Of a stretch of DNA of 64,000 nucleotides, positions 16,937 to 25,694 are shown in pieces. Positions within the stretch are counted from its first letter, which is position 1; each line of letters begins with the position of its first letter. The notes below the pieces were generated by a model. It was not told the origin of the DNA. It worked only from the letters and a program-made list of their open reading frames with translations, and did not search any database. The position numbers and the translations under genes were made by a program. The DNA is from UBA4416 sp036676295. Lineage in GTDB: Bacteria > Bacteroidota > Bacteroidia > B-17B0 > Aurantibacillaceae. Location: contig JAKFDE010000016.1 of NCBI GenBank assembly GCA_036676295.1, positions 558,001-622,000 on the forward strand, read 5' to 3'.

Positions 16937-18838
16937 TTACATCCACTTCTCATACCACATCTGAAACATCAAGACATACCAGAGTTTTTGAGCTAGTTCT
17001 TTTTTGCCGCCAAAAAAATCTTTTTTTAATTCTCTTATAAAATCAATTGAAAAAATCCCTTGTTGTTCGATTTTTTCATCATTCAAATAAAACAATACTT
17101 GTTCTTTTAAATCAGCTGCTAACCAATTTTCAATAGGTATAGCAAAGCCCATCTTTGGCCTATCCATTAAGTTTTTAGGAATATACTGATGAACAATTTC
17201 TTTTAAAATATATTTCTTATTCCCTTTAAAGTACTTGAAATCATTTGGCAATTGGGCAGCCCATTCGATCACCCGATGGTCTAAAAACGGTTCACGTCCT
17301 TCTAAACTCACTGTCATTGAAGCTCGATCCACTTTTTGCAAAATATCATCCAGCAAATAAGTTTGATAATCAATGGCCATCATATAAGCTAAAGGCGAAT
17401 GAAACTCTTTTTTCAGATCATCACTTAAATAAGCAGTTTCAATGGTTTTAAATTTATGTTTTAATGCTTGTTTTAATCGAACATCATCATACTGCCTGCT
17501 TAAATTCAGCATCATATTTTTGGGTGAAGGGTCTTTCAATAAGCCTTTCAACTTTTCGTAACGGTTATGAAAATTATATTTGTTTTTTAATACAGGAATT
17601 TTGTCAGAAGGAATCACTGCCATTAATCGGGCAATGGTTTTTCTGGCAGGCCCGGGTAATTGATTCAATCGTTTACCATATTTCATTAAATAGTCATAAC
17701 GATTATAGCCGGCAAATACCTCATCGCCTGCATCGGCACTTAAAGCCACCGTAACTTGTTTGCGTGCCATTTTACAAACCAATGTGGTAGGAATAGCGCT
17801 GCTATCAGCAAAAGGCTCATCGTAATAATAAGGTAAGTCGCTTATCAATTCAATGGCTTCTTTTTGTGTGCAGGTGTATTCGTAATGCTCCGTTCCTAAA
17901 TGCTTGGCTACATCTTTAGCATAGGGAGCTTCGTTTAAACCAATATCAGGAACGCCTATTGTAAATGTTTTTAACTTATCCGTTCTGTCTTTTTGCAATA
18001 ATGCTGTTAAGGCAGCGCTATCGTAACCTCCGCTTAAAAATACACCAACCGGAACATCCGATACCATACGGTAATCAAAAGCAGATTTTAAAATTTTTTC
18101 TGTTTCAACTTTCGCTTCTTCAAACGAAATATTCAATTTTGGTTTATTATATGCATCGTACACATCCCAGTATTTCGAAATATCGAATGTTGATTTCTGA
18201 AGATTAAATTTAAGATAATGCCCTGGTTGTAATTTTTGACAATGCTCAAAGATACAATGAGGAGTAGGCACATTACCGTATTGCATAAACGCTGCAACAG
18301 CGTTATAATTGATCTCTTTTTTAAATTTAGGGTGTTGGTGAAAAGCCTTCAATTCTGATGCAAATAAAAACAACCCTTCATTCCAATAATAAAAAAAAGG
18401 TTTAATGCCTGCTCTATCGCGTACACAAAAAACCTCTTCGTTCTTTGTATCATAAATCACAAAAGCAAACATGCCAATAAATTTATCAATACACTTAACT
18501 CCCCATTGAGCAAAGGAATGCAATATCACTTCAGTATCGGAATGGCCTTTGAATTGGTGTCCTGATTTTTCAAGTTCTAATTTTATTTCCTGAAAATTAT
18601 ATACCTCTCCGTTAAACGTGATCCACCAATGTTCGTATTGCATGGGTTGTTTACCGGTTTCTGATAGATCGATAATAGATAACCTTCGATGACCAAAACC
18701 TACAGATACCTGAGGTGTTTGAAACAACTTATAATCACTTCCGTCAGGACCTCTATGGGCAAGAGAATCTGTCATTTTTATTAAAACCTCTTTAGAAGAT
18801 GTTTTAGTAAAATCTATGAACCCTGCTATGCCACACAT
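16937..18838 (-). CDS. asnB: Asparagine synthase (glutamine-hydrolysing), second paralog
   Basis: 633 residues, 32 longer than the paralog at 8466-10271. Glutaminase domain: MCGIAGFIDF with Cys2, AHRGPDGSDYKL, GHRRLSIIDLSETGKQPM (about 50-67), FNGEVYNFQEI (about 74-84). Synthetase domain: VFLSGGYDSAALTALL with the PP-loop SGGYDS (about 255-260), ALSADAGDEVFAGYNRYDYL (about 351-370), LDDILQKVDRASMTVSLEGREPFLD read in two parts. In the family the domain makes asparagine from aspartate, ATP and glutamine. Many Bacteroidota carry AsnB paralogs in exopolysaccharide loci (XrtA/EpsP-like types), so this one too could amidate a sugar acid or lipid-linked intermediate. The gene stands 19 bp downstream of the methyltransferase gene and is probably in the same transcript. 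Confidence 0.9.
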   Translation of the reverse strand: MCGIAGFIDFTKTSSKEVLIKMTDSLAHRGPDGSDYKLFQTPQVSVGFGHRRLSIIDLSETGKQPMQYEHWWITFNGEVYNFQEIKLELEKSGHQFKGHSDTEVILHSFAQWGVKCIDKFIGMFAFVIYDTKNEEVFCVRDRAGIKPFFYYWNEGLFLFASELKAFHQHPKFKKEINYNAVAAFMQYGNVPTPHCIFEHCQKLQPGHYLKFNLQKSTFDISKYWDVYDAYNKPKLNISFEEAKVETEKILKSAFDYRMVSDVPVGVFLSGGYDSAALTALLQKDRTDKLKTFTIGVPDIGLNEAPYAKDVAKHLGTEHYEYTCTQKEAIELISDLPYYYDEPFADSSAIPTTLVCKMARKQVTVALSADAGDEVFAGYNRYDYLMKYGKRLNQLPGPARKTIARLMAVIPSDKIPVLKNKYNFHNRYEKLKGLLKDPSPKNMMLNLSRQYDDVRLKQALKHKFKTIETAYLSDDLKKEFHSPLAYMMAIDYQTYLLDDILQKVDRASMTVSLEGREPFLDHRVIEWAAQLPNDFKYFKGNKKYILKEIVHQYIPKNLMDRPKMGFAIPIENWLAADLKEQVLFYLNDEKIEQQGIFSIDFIRELKKDFFGGKKELAQKLWYVLMFQMWYEKWM

Positions 18839-18856
18839 AAAAAACGAATTGTTCTA

Positions 18857-20050
18857 TTATTCTTGTATTGTTCTATCTCCCTGTTTAGAAGCTTTTTTAG
18901 AACCGCTATACATTTCGTACTTCAGTAATTTACATTCTAAAGCCGCATTAAATAAGGTCATTTTTTTACTTGGATGTAAGCCAATTGATTTAATAGCTTC
19001 CATGTTTGACGTAATGATCCAGCATGTCCAGCCACCAAAATCTTTTTTTAGTTTATCACCTATTTGCTTATAAAAAGCATTAGTATCTTCCATTTTCAAA
19101 CGCTCATCGTATGGAGGATTTAATAAAATAGTACCATGTGGTTTTGTTGGCATTAGATCAAAAAAGGAAATGTGTTGGTATTGGATCATATCCTCTACTT
19201 TTGCCACTATCCCATTTCGCTTAGCCATTTCTAAAGGTACAATATCGATGTCGCTTGATATGATGTTTGGCATATCATCTTTGATGCGATTAATAGAACT
19301 CTCATAAATCGTATCCCATAATGCTTTATCATAATCGTGCCATCTCATAAAACCAAACTCTTCTCTGAAAACGCCCGGAGGAATATTATTAGCAAACATA
19401 GCCGCTTCGATTCCTAGAGTTCCACTGCCACACATACCATCTATTAAAGGCAAGTGAGGTTGCCAGCCAGATAATAATACCATACCCGCTGCCAGAACTT
19501 CTTTCATCGGAGCCGTATCAATATCAACTCTATAGCCGCGTTTAAATAAAGAATCGCCACTACTATCCAAACTCACATTCACCTGATTTCTGAAAATGTG
19601 AACATAAATTCTTATGGTTGGTCTGTCTAAATCAACGTTAGGCCTTACACTAAATTTATCCACGAAACGATCACAGATCGCATCTTTTGTTTTTTGAGAA
19701 ACATATAAGGAGTGGTTGAACTCGTCAGAATTTACAGTCGCATTAATTGCCAATGTATCATCCGTGTTCATTAATTCTTCCCATTCATACTCTTTCATTT
19801 TAGCATACAGCTCGTGTTCGTTTTCTGCTGTAAATGAATAAATGGGCACTAATACTTTAAGCGCTGTACGTAAACACAAATTAGCTTTGTACATAAAACC
19901 TTTGTCTCCTGTAAAGGAAACCCCTCGCTTAAACGGAATAATATCTCTGGCGCCCAATTTTAATAATTCAGTTGCTAATACATCTTCTAAGCCATGGAAG
20001 GTGGTGGCTTTCATTTCAAAATCGTCAGCTGTGCTTTTTTCATTCTTCAT
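18857..20050 (-). CDS. THUMP-domain 23S rRNA (guanine-N2) methyltransferase, RlmL-like
   Basis: 397 residues. The N-terminal third matches a ferredoxin-like/THUMP RNA-binding module (about 10-165; TTFHGLEDVLATELLKLGA, RGVSFTGDKGFMYKANLCLR, then RPTIRIYVHIF). The C-terminal two thirds form a Rossmann SAM-dependent methyltransferase: LPLIDGMCGSGTLGIEAAMF (about 199-218) is motif I with SAM-binding D-x-M-C-G-S-G, NIISSDIDIVPLEMAKRNG is motif II/III, and ILLNPPYDERL (about 316-326) is the NPPY catalytic motif IV of N2-guanine or N6-adenine methyltransferases. The arrangement is that of the N-terminal half of E. coli RlmL (YcbY; m2G2445). The RlmK half is absent, which is common outside gammaproteobacteria. 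The C-terminus is a basic tail. Cytoplasmic. Confidence 0.85.
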   Translation of the reverse strand: MKNEKSTADDFEMKATTFHGLEDVLATELLKLGARDIIPFKRGVSFTGDKGFMYKANLCLRTALKVLVPIYSFTAENEHELYAKMKEYEWEELMNTDDTLAINATVNSDEFNHSLYVSQKTKDAICDRFVDKFSVRPNVDLDRPTIRIYVHIFRNQVNVSLDSSGDSLFKRGYRVDIDTAPMKEVLAAGMVLLSGWQPHLPLIDGMCGSGTLGIEAAMFANNIPPGVFREEFGFMRWHDYDKALWDTIYESSINRIKDDMPNIISSDIDIVPLEMAKRNGIVAKVEDMIQYQHISFFDLMPTKPHGTILLNPPYDERLKMEDTNAFYKQIGDKLKKDFGGWTCWIITSNMEAIKSIGLHPSKKMTLFNAALECKLLKYEMYSGSKKASKQGDRTIQE

Positions 20051-20129
20051 ATTCTTTTTTAATTCACCACAGAGAAAACTATTTCGAGGGTATTTTTTAT
20101 GATTAGTATAAGGATTTAAACCAATTGGT

Positions 20130-20891
20130 TTATCTGTCTTTAACTGCTGAGTATATTTCTTTCATGAAACCGGAAGCAAATACAAAATCCAATAACTCGG
20201 CATTGGTTGTTTTTAAAATTTCTTTATTTGTTCCACTCCACCAAGGTTTACCTTTGTAGATGTATAATATTTTTTGTCCGATCTCAATCACCGAATTCAT
20301 ATCATGCGTAATTACAATAGTTGTAATATCAAACTCATGTGTTAAACTCTGAATTAAATTATCAATAACTATAGATGTTTTTGGATCCAAACCCGAGTTA
20401 GGTTCATCACAAAATAAATAGCGTGGACCATTGGCAATTGCTCTGGCCAAAGCAGCACGTTTTTTCATCCCGCCCGATAATTCACCGGGGTATAAATTAT
20501 TTTGATTAGTTAATTGTACTTTATCTAAACAGAAATTAACGCGATCTAATTTTTCTTCTTTAGTCATGGTTGTAAACATGTCTAAAGGGAAACGAACATT
20601 TTCTTCTAAGGTTTGTGAATCGAATAACGCACCGCCCTGAAAAAGCATTCCTATTTTTTTTCTGATCTCTTGTTTTTCTTTAATGGCAAGAGTCGGAAAA
20701 TTTTGGCCATCGTACAATACTTCTCCTTTATCAATTTCGTGAAGGCCTACCATTAATTTCATAATGGTTGTTTTTCCGCTTCCACTTTCACCAATGATCA
20801 AATTCGTTTTACCTTGTTCAAAAGTAAAAGACACATCATCAACCACTAACCGGTCGCCAAAAGTTTTGGATATGTTTTTAATTTCGATCAT
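20130..20891 (-). CDS. mlaF: ABC transporter ATPase, MlaF/Mkl type
   Basis: Powers lipid (phospholipid) movement between the membranes with the MlaE-type permease encoded just upstream. 253 residues, one complete ATP-binding domain: Walker A GESGSGKTTI (about 36-45), Q-loop LFQGGALFDSQ (about 83-93), signature LSGGMKKRAALARAI (about 138-152), Walker B YLFCDEPNSGLDP (about 158-170), and the switch His in TIVITHDMNSV. The phrase GGALFDS after the Q-loop is typical of the Mkl/MlaF subfamily rather than of nutrient importers. The start overlaps the permease stop by four bases (ATGA), so the pair is coupled. A matching MCE substrate-binding protein is encoded 6 kb away at 27032-28021. Confidence 0.9.
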   Translation of the reverse strand: MIEIKNISKTFGDRLVVDDVSFTFEQGKTNLIIGESGSGKTTIMKLMVGLHEIDKGEVLYDGQNFPTLAIKEKQEIRKKIGMLFQGGALFDSQTLEENVRFPLDMFTTMTKEEKLDRVNFCLDKVQLTNQNNLYPGELSGGMKKRAALARAIANGPRYLFCDEPNSGLDPKTSIVIDNLIQSLTHEFDITTIVITHDMNSVIEIGQKILYIYKGKPWWSGTNKEILKTTNAELLDFVFASGFMKEIYSAVKDR

Positions 20892-21628
20892 GTAAAGAAC
20901 AATTGGGTTAAAATGAAATTAAAGATCAAGATTAAAATACTGCTATATACAACGGCCGCTGTACTACTTTTACCAACTTCAAGGGCACCGCCATGTGTAT
21001 AGTATCCAAAATACGAAGAGATAGATGTAATTAAAAAAGCAAACGTAATTACTTTGGTGAAAGAGTACCATAATTTCCATGGTTCATAAAAGGCCTGGAT
21101 TCCGAAAATATATTCGTAAGACGTACAAGCATCAGTTGCAATACCCATCACGTAACCGCCAAATATTCCCAAGAACATACTGATGGCAATTAAAAAAGGA
21201 AGTATCATCATCCCTGCCGCAATTTTAGGCAAGATCAAATAACCGCCGGAGTTAATTCCCATAATTTCCAAAGCATCTATCTGCTCTGTAATTCTCATCG
21301 AACCAATTTCGGAAGCAATATTTGATCCAATTTTTCCGGCCAAGATCAAACTCACAATGGTAGGACAAAATTCCAATAACATAGATTCGCGGGTTGTAAA
21401 CCCAACTGCATATAATGGAACTAAAGGACTGGTAAAACCAAAAGCAGCTTGAATGGTAATTACACCTCCCATGAAAAAGGAAATGATGGCAATGATCGGC
21501 AAAGATGTAATTCCTATATTATCAATTTCATGAACTATTTGTTTGAGATAAACCGACAGTTTTTCAGGCTTACTAAACACGCGTTTAATAAGCAAACAAT
21601 ACCGGCCTAAATGGAAAAATAACTTCAT
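20888..21628 (-). CDS. mlaE: MlaE/YrbE family ABC transporter permease
   Basis: Inner-membrane permease of an MCE-type lipid transporter. 246 residues, about five or six membrane segments. The family's core is visible: VGFTTRESMLLEFCPTIVSLILAGKIGSNIASEIGSMRITEQIDALEIMGIN, in which the GS.IA.E.G.M...EQ.DAL..MG pattern (about residues 99-125) is the MlaE signature. It is followed by YLILPKIAAGMMILPFLIAI. The first 30 residues are basic and amphipathic. It forms a two-gene unit with mlaF (four-base overlap). The gene start is 61 bp downstream of the hairpin that ends the universal stress gene, so the promoter should lie in 21629-21690. Confidence 0.92.
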   Translation of the reverse strand: MKLFFHLGRYCLLIKRVFSKPEKLSVYLKQIVHEIDNIGITSLPIIAIISFFMGGVITIQAAFGFTSPLVPLYAVGFTTRESMLLEFCPTIVSLILAGKIGSNIASEIGSMRITEQIDALEIMGINSGGYLILPKIAAGMMILPFLIAISMFLGIFGGYVMGIATDACTSYEYIFGIQAFYEPWKLWYSFTKVITFAFLITSISSYFGYYTHGGALEVGKSSTAAVVYSSILILIFNFILTQLFFT

Positions 21629-21688
21629 AATTATGAAAGGCTAATATACAACTTAGAGTTTAAATTATTGATATAGATTATATAAATT

Positions 21689-21723
21689 AAAAACGCTACC
21701 AGCCAATGACTGATAGCGTTTTT
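21689..21723. terminator. Hairpin terminator after the universal stress gene
   Basis: AAAAACGCTA at 21689-21698 pairs perfectly with TAGCGTTTTT at 21714-21723, leaving a 15-base loop. Read on the minus strand the stem is followed by an A/T run, 16 bases after the usp stop. The A and T flanks make it usable in both directions. It separates usp from the mlaE-mlaF unit. Confidence 0.75.
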
Positions 21724-21738
21724 AAATTTTAATTCGTA

Positions 21739-22566
21739 TTACATTCCTGTTCCGAAATGGGTCATGCTTTCTTTCTTTTCAGGATTGATGGTCATTACCG
21801 GTAAATTACTAATATCCACCACCTTTTGAGCTTCTGTTCCACTGAAAAATTCTTTGATACTTAACGTCGGCTTATTCATGATCACGATCAGATCAGATTC
21901 AATTTTATTGGCATATTCAACAATCGTATCAGCAATACTATCGCTGGCAATTGATTTATTTGAACAAGAAATCCCTTTTCCTTTGATATATTGTTTTACC
22001 TGGTGAGAATAGGCCAATAATTGATTTTCGTAAGCTGCATCTGATAAACTGTAAACTCCTAAAATACGGATAGACGCTCCGAAATAATGAGCAAACTGAA
22101 CCGCTACGTCTACTTTTTCGCGAGATTCACGAGAAAGATCCAATGGTAACAAGATATTTTCACAACCATCACGGTGTTCTTTTCCTCTGATAGATATTAC
22201 TGGGCATTTACATTCTCTGATCATTTTAGAAGCAGAAGCTCCAACAATGTTTTTAGAGCTCATATGACTTTCTAAACCAACAATTAGCAAGGTTGCTTTT
22301 ATTTCTTCGGCAACTCTTGGTACCTCAGCATAAATATTACCCTTTACATTCATAAACTCAGTAGGAGTCCCACTTTCCGCTTCCGTTCTTTTGGTTAAAG
22401 CCTTTAATTCATCGTATTTTTCTTCGCCTGCTTTTTCATAACAATGCAATAAGATGATCTTTGAATTAGTGTATTTAGCCAAATTATACGCTTGTTTAAT
22501 GGCCAAAACAGATTGTTCCGTAAAATCAATAGGAATTAATAGGGTACCGCGCTCTTGTAATTTCAT
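21739..22566 (-). CDS. Tandem universal stress protein (two UspA domains)
   Basis: 275 residues holding two UspA-like domains (about 5-138 and 146-268). Domain 1 begins TLLIPIDFTEQSVLAIKQAY with the family's strand 1 and Asp, and ends with LLIVGLESHMSSKNIVGASASKMIRECKCPVISI, in which G-x2-S-x9-S-x3-...-P resembles the ATP-binding G-2x-G-9x-G(S/T) motif. Domain 2 begins NILLPLDLSRESREKVDVAV and ends VDISNLPVMTI; its glycine motif is less well preserved (MNKPTLSIKEFFSGTEAQKV). Such proteins are cytosolic stress regulators whose exact action is mostly unknown. It is a single-gene unit with its own hairpin terminator, reading away from rpsP across a 195-bp divergent spacer. Confidence 0.88.
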   Translation of the reverse strand: MKLQERGTLLIPIDFTEQSVLAIKQAYNLAKYTNSKIILLHCYEKAGEEKYDELKALTKRTEAESGTPTEFMNVKGNIYAEVPRVAEEIKATLLIVGLESHMSSKNIVGASASKMIRECKCPVISIRGKEHRDGCENILLPLDLSRESREKVDVAVQFAHYFGASIRILGVYSLSDAAYENQLLAYSHQVKQYIKGKGISCSNKSIASDSIADTIVEYANKIESDLIVIMNKPTLSIKEFFSGTEAQKVVDISNLPVMTINPEKKESMTHFGTGM

Positions 22567-22761
22567 AAAAAATTTAGTTTATGTTTATAAGTGACTGCTA
22601 ATCAATATATTGTACTGAAAGCAATGCTGTCATCACATTATTAACTTACAAAAATAGTCAAATTAATGATATTTAAGGCTTTATAAAAATAAATTTGAAG
22701 ATCGGGATGTTAATTAAATAAATTTACCGATATTTGCAGCCCAAACTTAAAAAACAAGAAA

Positions 22762-23295
22762 ATGGCAGTAAAGATTAGACTACAAAGACACGGTAAGAAA
22801 GACGCAGCGTTCTTTCACGTGGTAGCAGCGGATGGTCGTGCACCAAGAGATGGAGCTTTTATCGAAAAATTAGGAACTTACAATCCTAACACCAACCCAG
22901 CAACAATTGATTTAAATTTCGAAAATACCTTAAAATGGTTACAAGACGGTGCTGTACCAACAGACACTTGTAAAGCTATTTTATCTTACAAAGGTATTTT
23001 AATGAAAAAACACTTATTAGACGGTGTTAAAAAAGGTGCATTAACAGAAGCACAAGTTGAAGAGCGTTTTGCAAAATGGTTAGACCAAAAAGCAAGCAAG
23101 ATCAACACTAAAAAAGATAATTTATCTGCTGCTGAGAAAAAAGCAATTGCTGATAAATTTAAAGCTGAAACTGCAGCGAAAGATGCTAAAACAGCTAAAA
23201 TTGCAGCAAAAGTTGCAGCAGTTGAAGCAACTCCTGAAGTTACTGAAACTGAAACGCCAGCTACTGATGCTCCGGCAGAAAATACAGAAGCATAA
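22762..23295 (+). CDS. rpsP: 30S ribosomal protein S16 with long C-terminal tail
   Basis: Structural protein of the small ribosomal subunit. Residues 1-80 are a typical S16: MAVKIRLQRHGKKDAAFFHV, AADGRAPRDGAFIEKLGTYNP, and a C-terminal W..GA.PTDT...L motif. The protein continues to 177 residues, about twice the length of E. coli S16 (82). The added part holds a helix (about 95-115) and a Lys/Ala-rich, then Glu/Thr/Pro-rich low-complexity tail (about 120-177). Extended S16 tails are known in Bacteroidota; their function is not. The gene is monocistronic, followed 20 bp later by a strong palindromic terminator, without rimM or trmD beside it. Confidence 0.95.
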   Translation: MAVKIRLQRHGKKDAAFFHVVAADGRAPRDGAFIEKLGTYNPNTNPATIDLNFENTLKWLQDGAVPTDTCKAILSYKGILMKKHLLDGVKKGALTEAQVEERFAKWLDQKASKINTKKDNLSAAEKKAIADKFKAETAAKDAKTAKIAAKVAAVEATPEVTETETPATDAPAENTEA

Positions 23296-23315
23296 TAACT
23301 ACTGTTATACCAAAC

Positions 23316-23350
23316 AAAAAACCTCTTTGAAATTTCAAAGAGGTTTTTTT
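23316..23350 (+). terminator. Rho-independent terminator of rpsP
   Basis: A fully palindromic 24-base core (ACCTCTTTGAAA and its complement, 23321-23344 region) flanked by an A run on the left and seven T on the right. It is 20 bases past the rpsP stop, and the flanking A/T runs mean it can also serve the convergent TPR gene ending at 23393. Confidence 0.9.
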
Positions 23351-23392
23351 ATGAGTTATACTGAAAGTACGCGAACTATAAATATGCTTGAT

Positions 23393-24430
23393 TTACTTTT
23401 TAATTGAATTTAAAGCTTCAACAGCCGGTTCGAAGTTTGGTTTTAATTGTAAACACATACTATAATCTGCCATAGCATTATCTTTATCTTTTAATTCCTG
23501 ATAACAAGCTCCTCTGGCAAAATAGGCTTCCGCATATTGTGGATTGGAATTAATTGCTTGAGTAAAATAAAACAAGGCTTTGCTCACATCCTTTTTAACT
23601 TCAAATTCGATAGCACCTAAATTATATAATGAAAAGCTATGTAATGAATCCACTTTAAGAATGTTTTTATAAACACTCATTGCTTCATCCATCTTATCTA
23701 TATCTTGCAATAATTTTGCTTTAGCATATAGTGCTTCAATACTGTTCGGTTTCACTCTCAATGCATTATCATAATATTCCATAGCAATGGTATTTTTACG
23801 AGCTGCATAAATAATCCCTAGATCAAAGAAAGCGCCGTAGTGCTGGTTATCCTGATCGAGCGCTGTTTCCAAACTCGAAATAGCTTTTGCTGTGTCTCCA
23901 ATTTCTCGGTAAATATTTCCTTTTAAATAATACGCTTTGGCAATATTCTCATTGATCTTTAAAGCAGCATTGATCTTTGCAAAAGCATTTTCATATTGTT
24001 TTACAAAAAAGAACAATTCCGCCAATTTTAATAAACCATCGGTGTTTGTAGGGAATTTTCTAACAACAGTTTCCAAAACATCTTTCGCGTTTCGTGTTTC
24101 GTTAGCTGCAAAAAAAATATCGGCTTCTGTTAAATAATATTCGGCATTGGTGGTATCAATTCTTAACGCTCTCTTAGCATCGTAAATCGCATCTTCCAGT
24201 AATCGGAATTTCAAATACAGTTTTGCTCGCTCATTATATAAAGCGGCATCATTGGGATTCTCTAATATTTTTTTATTTAACTCTTTTAACTCAGGAGAGT
24301 TTAAAGTATTTAAAAGAGAATCTGCACGCTGTGTATTGTCTACAACCGTTTCAGATTGTGGTTTACATGAAACAAATACTGTTAGTGAAACAACGCCACT
24401 GAAAACTAAAAACTTAATAAATTTTTTCAT
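23393..24430 (-). CDS. TPR-repeat lipoprotein
   Basis: 345 residues. The signal peptide with lipobox (VFVSCKPQ; Cys at about residue 22) marks a lipoprotein. Behind it come about eight tetratricopeptide repeats, roughly residues 55-340: for example DAALYNERAKLYLKFRLLED, AYYLKGNIYREIGDTAKAIS, YAEAYFARGACYQELKDKDN, which carry the family's W/Y-G-A-Y-A-P pattern. TPR domains are protein-binding scaffolds, so this is probably a periplasmic or outer-membrane assembly factor; the partner is unknown. The start is only 6 bp from the stop of the Fe-S protein gene upstream, so it is the last gene of the minus-strand string beginning near 29054. Confidence 0.85.
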   Translation of the reverse strand: MKKFIKFLVFSGVVSLTVFVSCKPQSETVVDNTQRADSLLNTLNSPELKELNKKILENPNDAALYNERAKLYLKFRLLEDAIYDAKRALRIDTTNAEYYLTEADIFFAANETRNAKDVLETVVRKFPTNTDGLLKLAELFFFVKQYENAFAKINAALKINENIAKAYYLKGNIYREIGDTAKAISSLETALDQDNQHYGAFFDLGIIYAARKNTIAMEYYDNALRVKPNSIEALYAKAKLLQDIDKMDEAMSVYKNILKVDSLHSFSLYNLGAIEFEVKKDVSKALFYFTQAINSNPQYAEAYFARGACYQELKDKDNAMADYSMCLQLKPNFEPAVEALNSIKK

Positions 24431-24436
24431 AGGAAA

Positions 24437-25225
24437 TTACAGGTCATTAGCGCTAGCGATCAATTCGGCAACGTCTAATACTTTAGTTTTATCTTCTTTA
24501 TTAAAATGCTTCACGCCATCGGTCATCATCGTATTACAAAACGGGCAACCAACTGCAATTACATCCGGATTATGAGACAATGCTTCTTCTGCACGTTCAA
24601 CATTCACTTCTTTATTGCCTTTTTCCGCTTCTTTAAACATCTGCGCTCCACCTGCTCCGCAACATAAGCCATTGGCTTTACTGCGTTTCATTTCAACTAA
24701 CTCAGCGTCCAATTTGGAGATCACATCGCGAGGTGCTTCATACACATTGTTTGCTCGTCCCAAATAACAAGGATCATGAAATACAATTTTCTTTCCTTTA
24801 AATTCTCCACCTTGTACTTTTAATTTTCCTTCGTCGATCAGCTGTTGAACCAACTGTGTGTGATGAATTACTTCGTATTTACCACCTAACTCAGGGTATT
24901 CATTTTTAATCGTATTAAAACAATGCGGACAACCGGTTACAATTTTCTTTACATCATAACCATTTAAAACAGTAATGTTTTGCATTGCCTGCATCTGAAA
25001 CAAGAATTCATTACCGGCACGTTTTGCAGGATCTCCGGTACAAGATTCCTCTGCACCAAGCACGGCATAATTTGCGCCAACATGATTTAAAATACGAACA
25101 ATTGCTTTCGTAATTTTTTTAGCTCTGTCATCAAAACTGCCGCTGCAACCAACCCAAAATAAAATATCAGGAGTTTCGCCTTTGGCAATTTTCTCTTGCA
25201 TCGTTGGTACGTGTAAAGTGCTCAT
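24437..25225 (-). CDS. CCG-domain (Fe-S)-binding protein, HdrB/GlpC-like
   Basis: 262 residues with two cysteine-rich (CCG) domains: the first has GCSGSFDDRAKK (about 26-37), AEESCTGDPAKRAGNE (about 58-73) and VTGCPHCFNTIKNEYP (about 96-111); the second has HDPCYLGRANNVYEAPRD (about 150-167), GLCCGAGGAQMF (about 187-198) and VGCPFCNTMMTDG (about 225-237). In heterodisulfide reductase B, GlpC and LutA these domains bind an unusual [4Fe-4S] cluster or serve as electron-transfer site. It is two genes downstream of the membrane Fe-S protein at 25695-27020, and the two probably form one redox complex. The electron donor and acceptor cannot be told from sequence. Confidence 0.87.
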   Translation of the reverse strand: MSTLHVPTMQEKIAKGETPDILFWVGCSGSFDDRAKKITKAIVRILNHVGANYAVLGAEESCTGDPAKRAGNEFLFQMQAMQNITVLNGYDVKKIVTGCPHCFNTIKNEYPELGGKYEVIHHTQLVQQLIDEGKLKVQGGEFKGKKIVFHDPCYLGRANNVYEAPRDVISKLDAELVEMKRSKANGLCCGAGGAQMFKEAEKGNKEVNVERAEEALSHNPDVIAVGCPFCNTMMTDGVKHFNKEDKTKVLDVAELIASANDL

Positions 25226-25257
25226 TTGAAATCGTATTATATAATTTGTTTAATCTT

Positions 25258-25683
25258 TTATTTTTCAAAAACCTGAATGGTTACATTTTTGTCAATCAAA
25301 TCTGAAAACCGTCCTTCGTATCTGGTTGCTCTCACCATGTGATTATCTATCCAATGATAATTACCGCCACGAGGTTTCCCCATTAACAAACCATGGTATT
25401 TAAAGCCATTTGCCTTTAACCACTTTTCAGTTACTATACGGTGTTCTTCTGTACGTGAAGTAAAAAAAGTAATGACATGTCCTTCATCAAACCATTTATT
25501 CAATGTCACTAAAGCTTCAGGATATAAAGCCGCTGTTTCCATTCTCTCAGGTTCTTCGTTAGGAATATCATCACATATAGTACCATCAATATCAATCAAA
25601 TAATTTTTAATATTCTCAGGTAAGATCGGACTGATCTTTTGTCCGTTTTCTTCTTTCTCTAATAAGTTAAATTTTGTGCTCAT
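25258..25683 (-). CDS. Small HAD-like phosphatase-type protein
   Basis: 141 residues. YLIDIDGTICDDIP (about 28-41) is motif I of the HAD superfamily with the nucleophile D-x-D-G-T, ITFFTSRTEEHR (about 70-81) is motif II with the Thr/Ser, and GKPRGGNYHWIDNHMVRATRYEGRF with Lys and downstream Asp supplies motifs III/IV. No cap domain of appreciable size fits in the length. Close relatives in Bacteroidota are often labelled phosphoheptose isomerase, which the sequence does not support: the SIS fold is absent. Substrate unknown. It sits between two Fe-S protein genes, 11 and 32 bp away, so it is co-transcribed with them. Confidence 0.78.
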   Translation of the reverse strand: MSTKFNLLEKEENGQKISPILPENIKNYLIDIDGTICDDIPNEEPERMETAALYPEALVTLNKWFDEGHVITFFTSRTEEHRIVTEKWLKANGFKYHGLLMGKPRGGNYHWIDNHMVRATRYEGRFSDLIDKNVTIQVFEK

Positions 25684-25694
25684 TATAAAATATA

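Noticed and set aside
17464..17754. 96-codon plus-strand frame inside asnB
   Set aside because: Antisense to the conserved synthetase domain of AsnB.
23147..23407. Leu/Lys-rich frame overlapping the S16 tail
   Set aside because: It is the +1 phase of the low-complexity tail codons and runs through the terminator.
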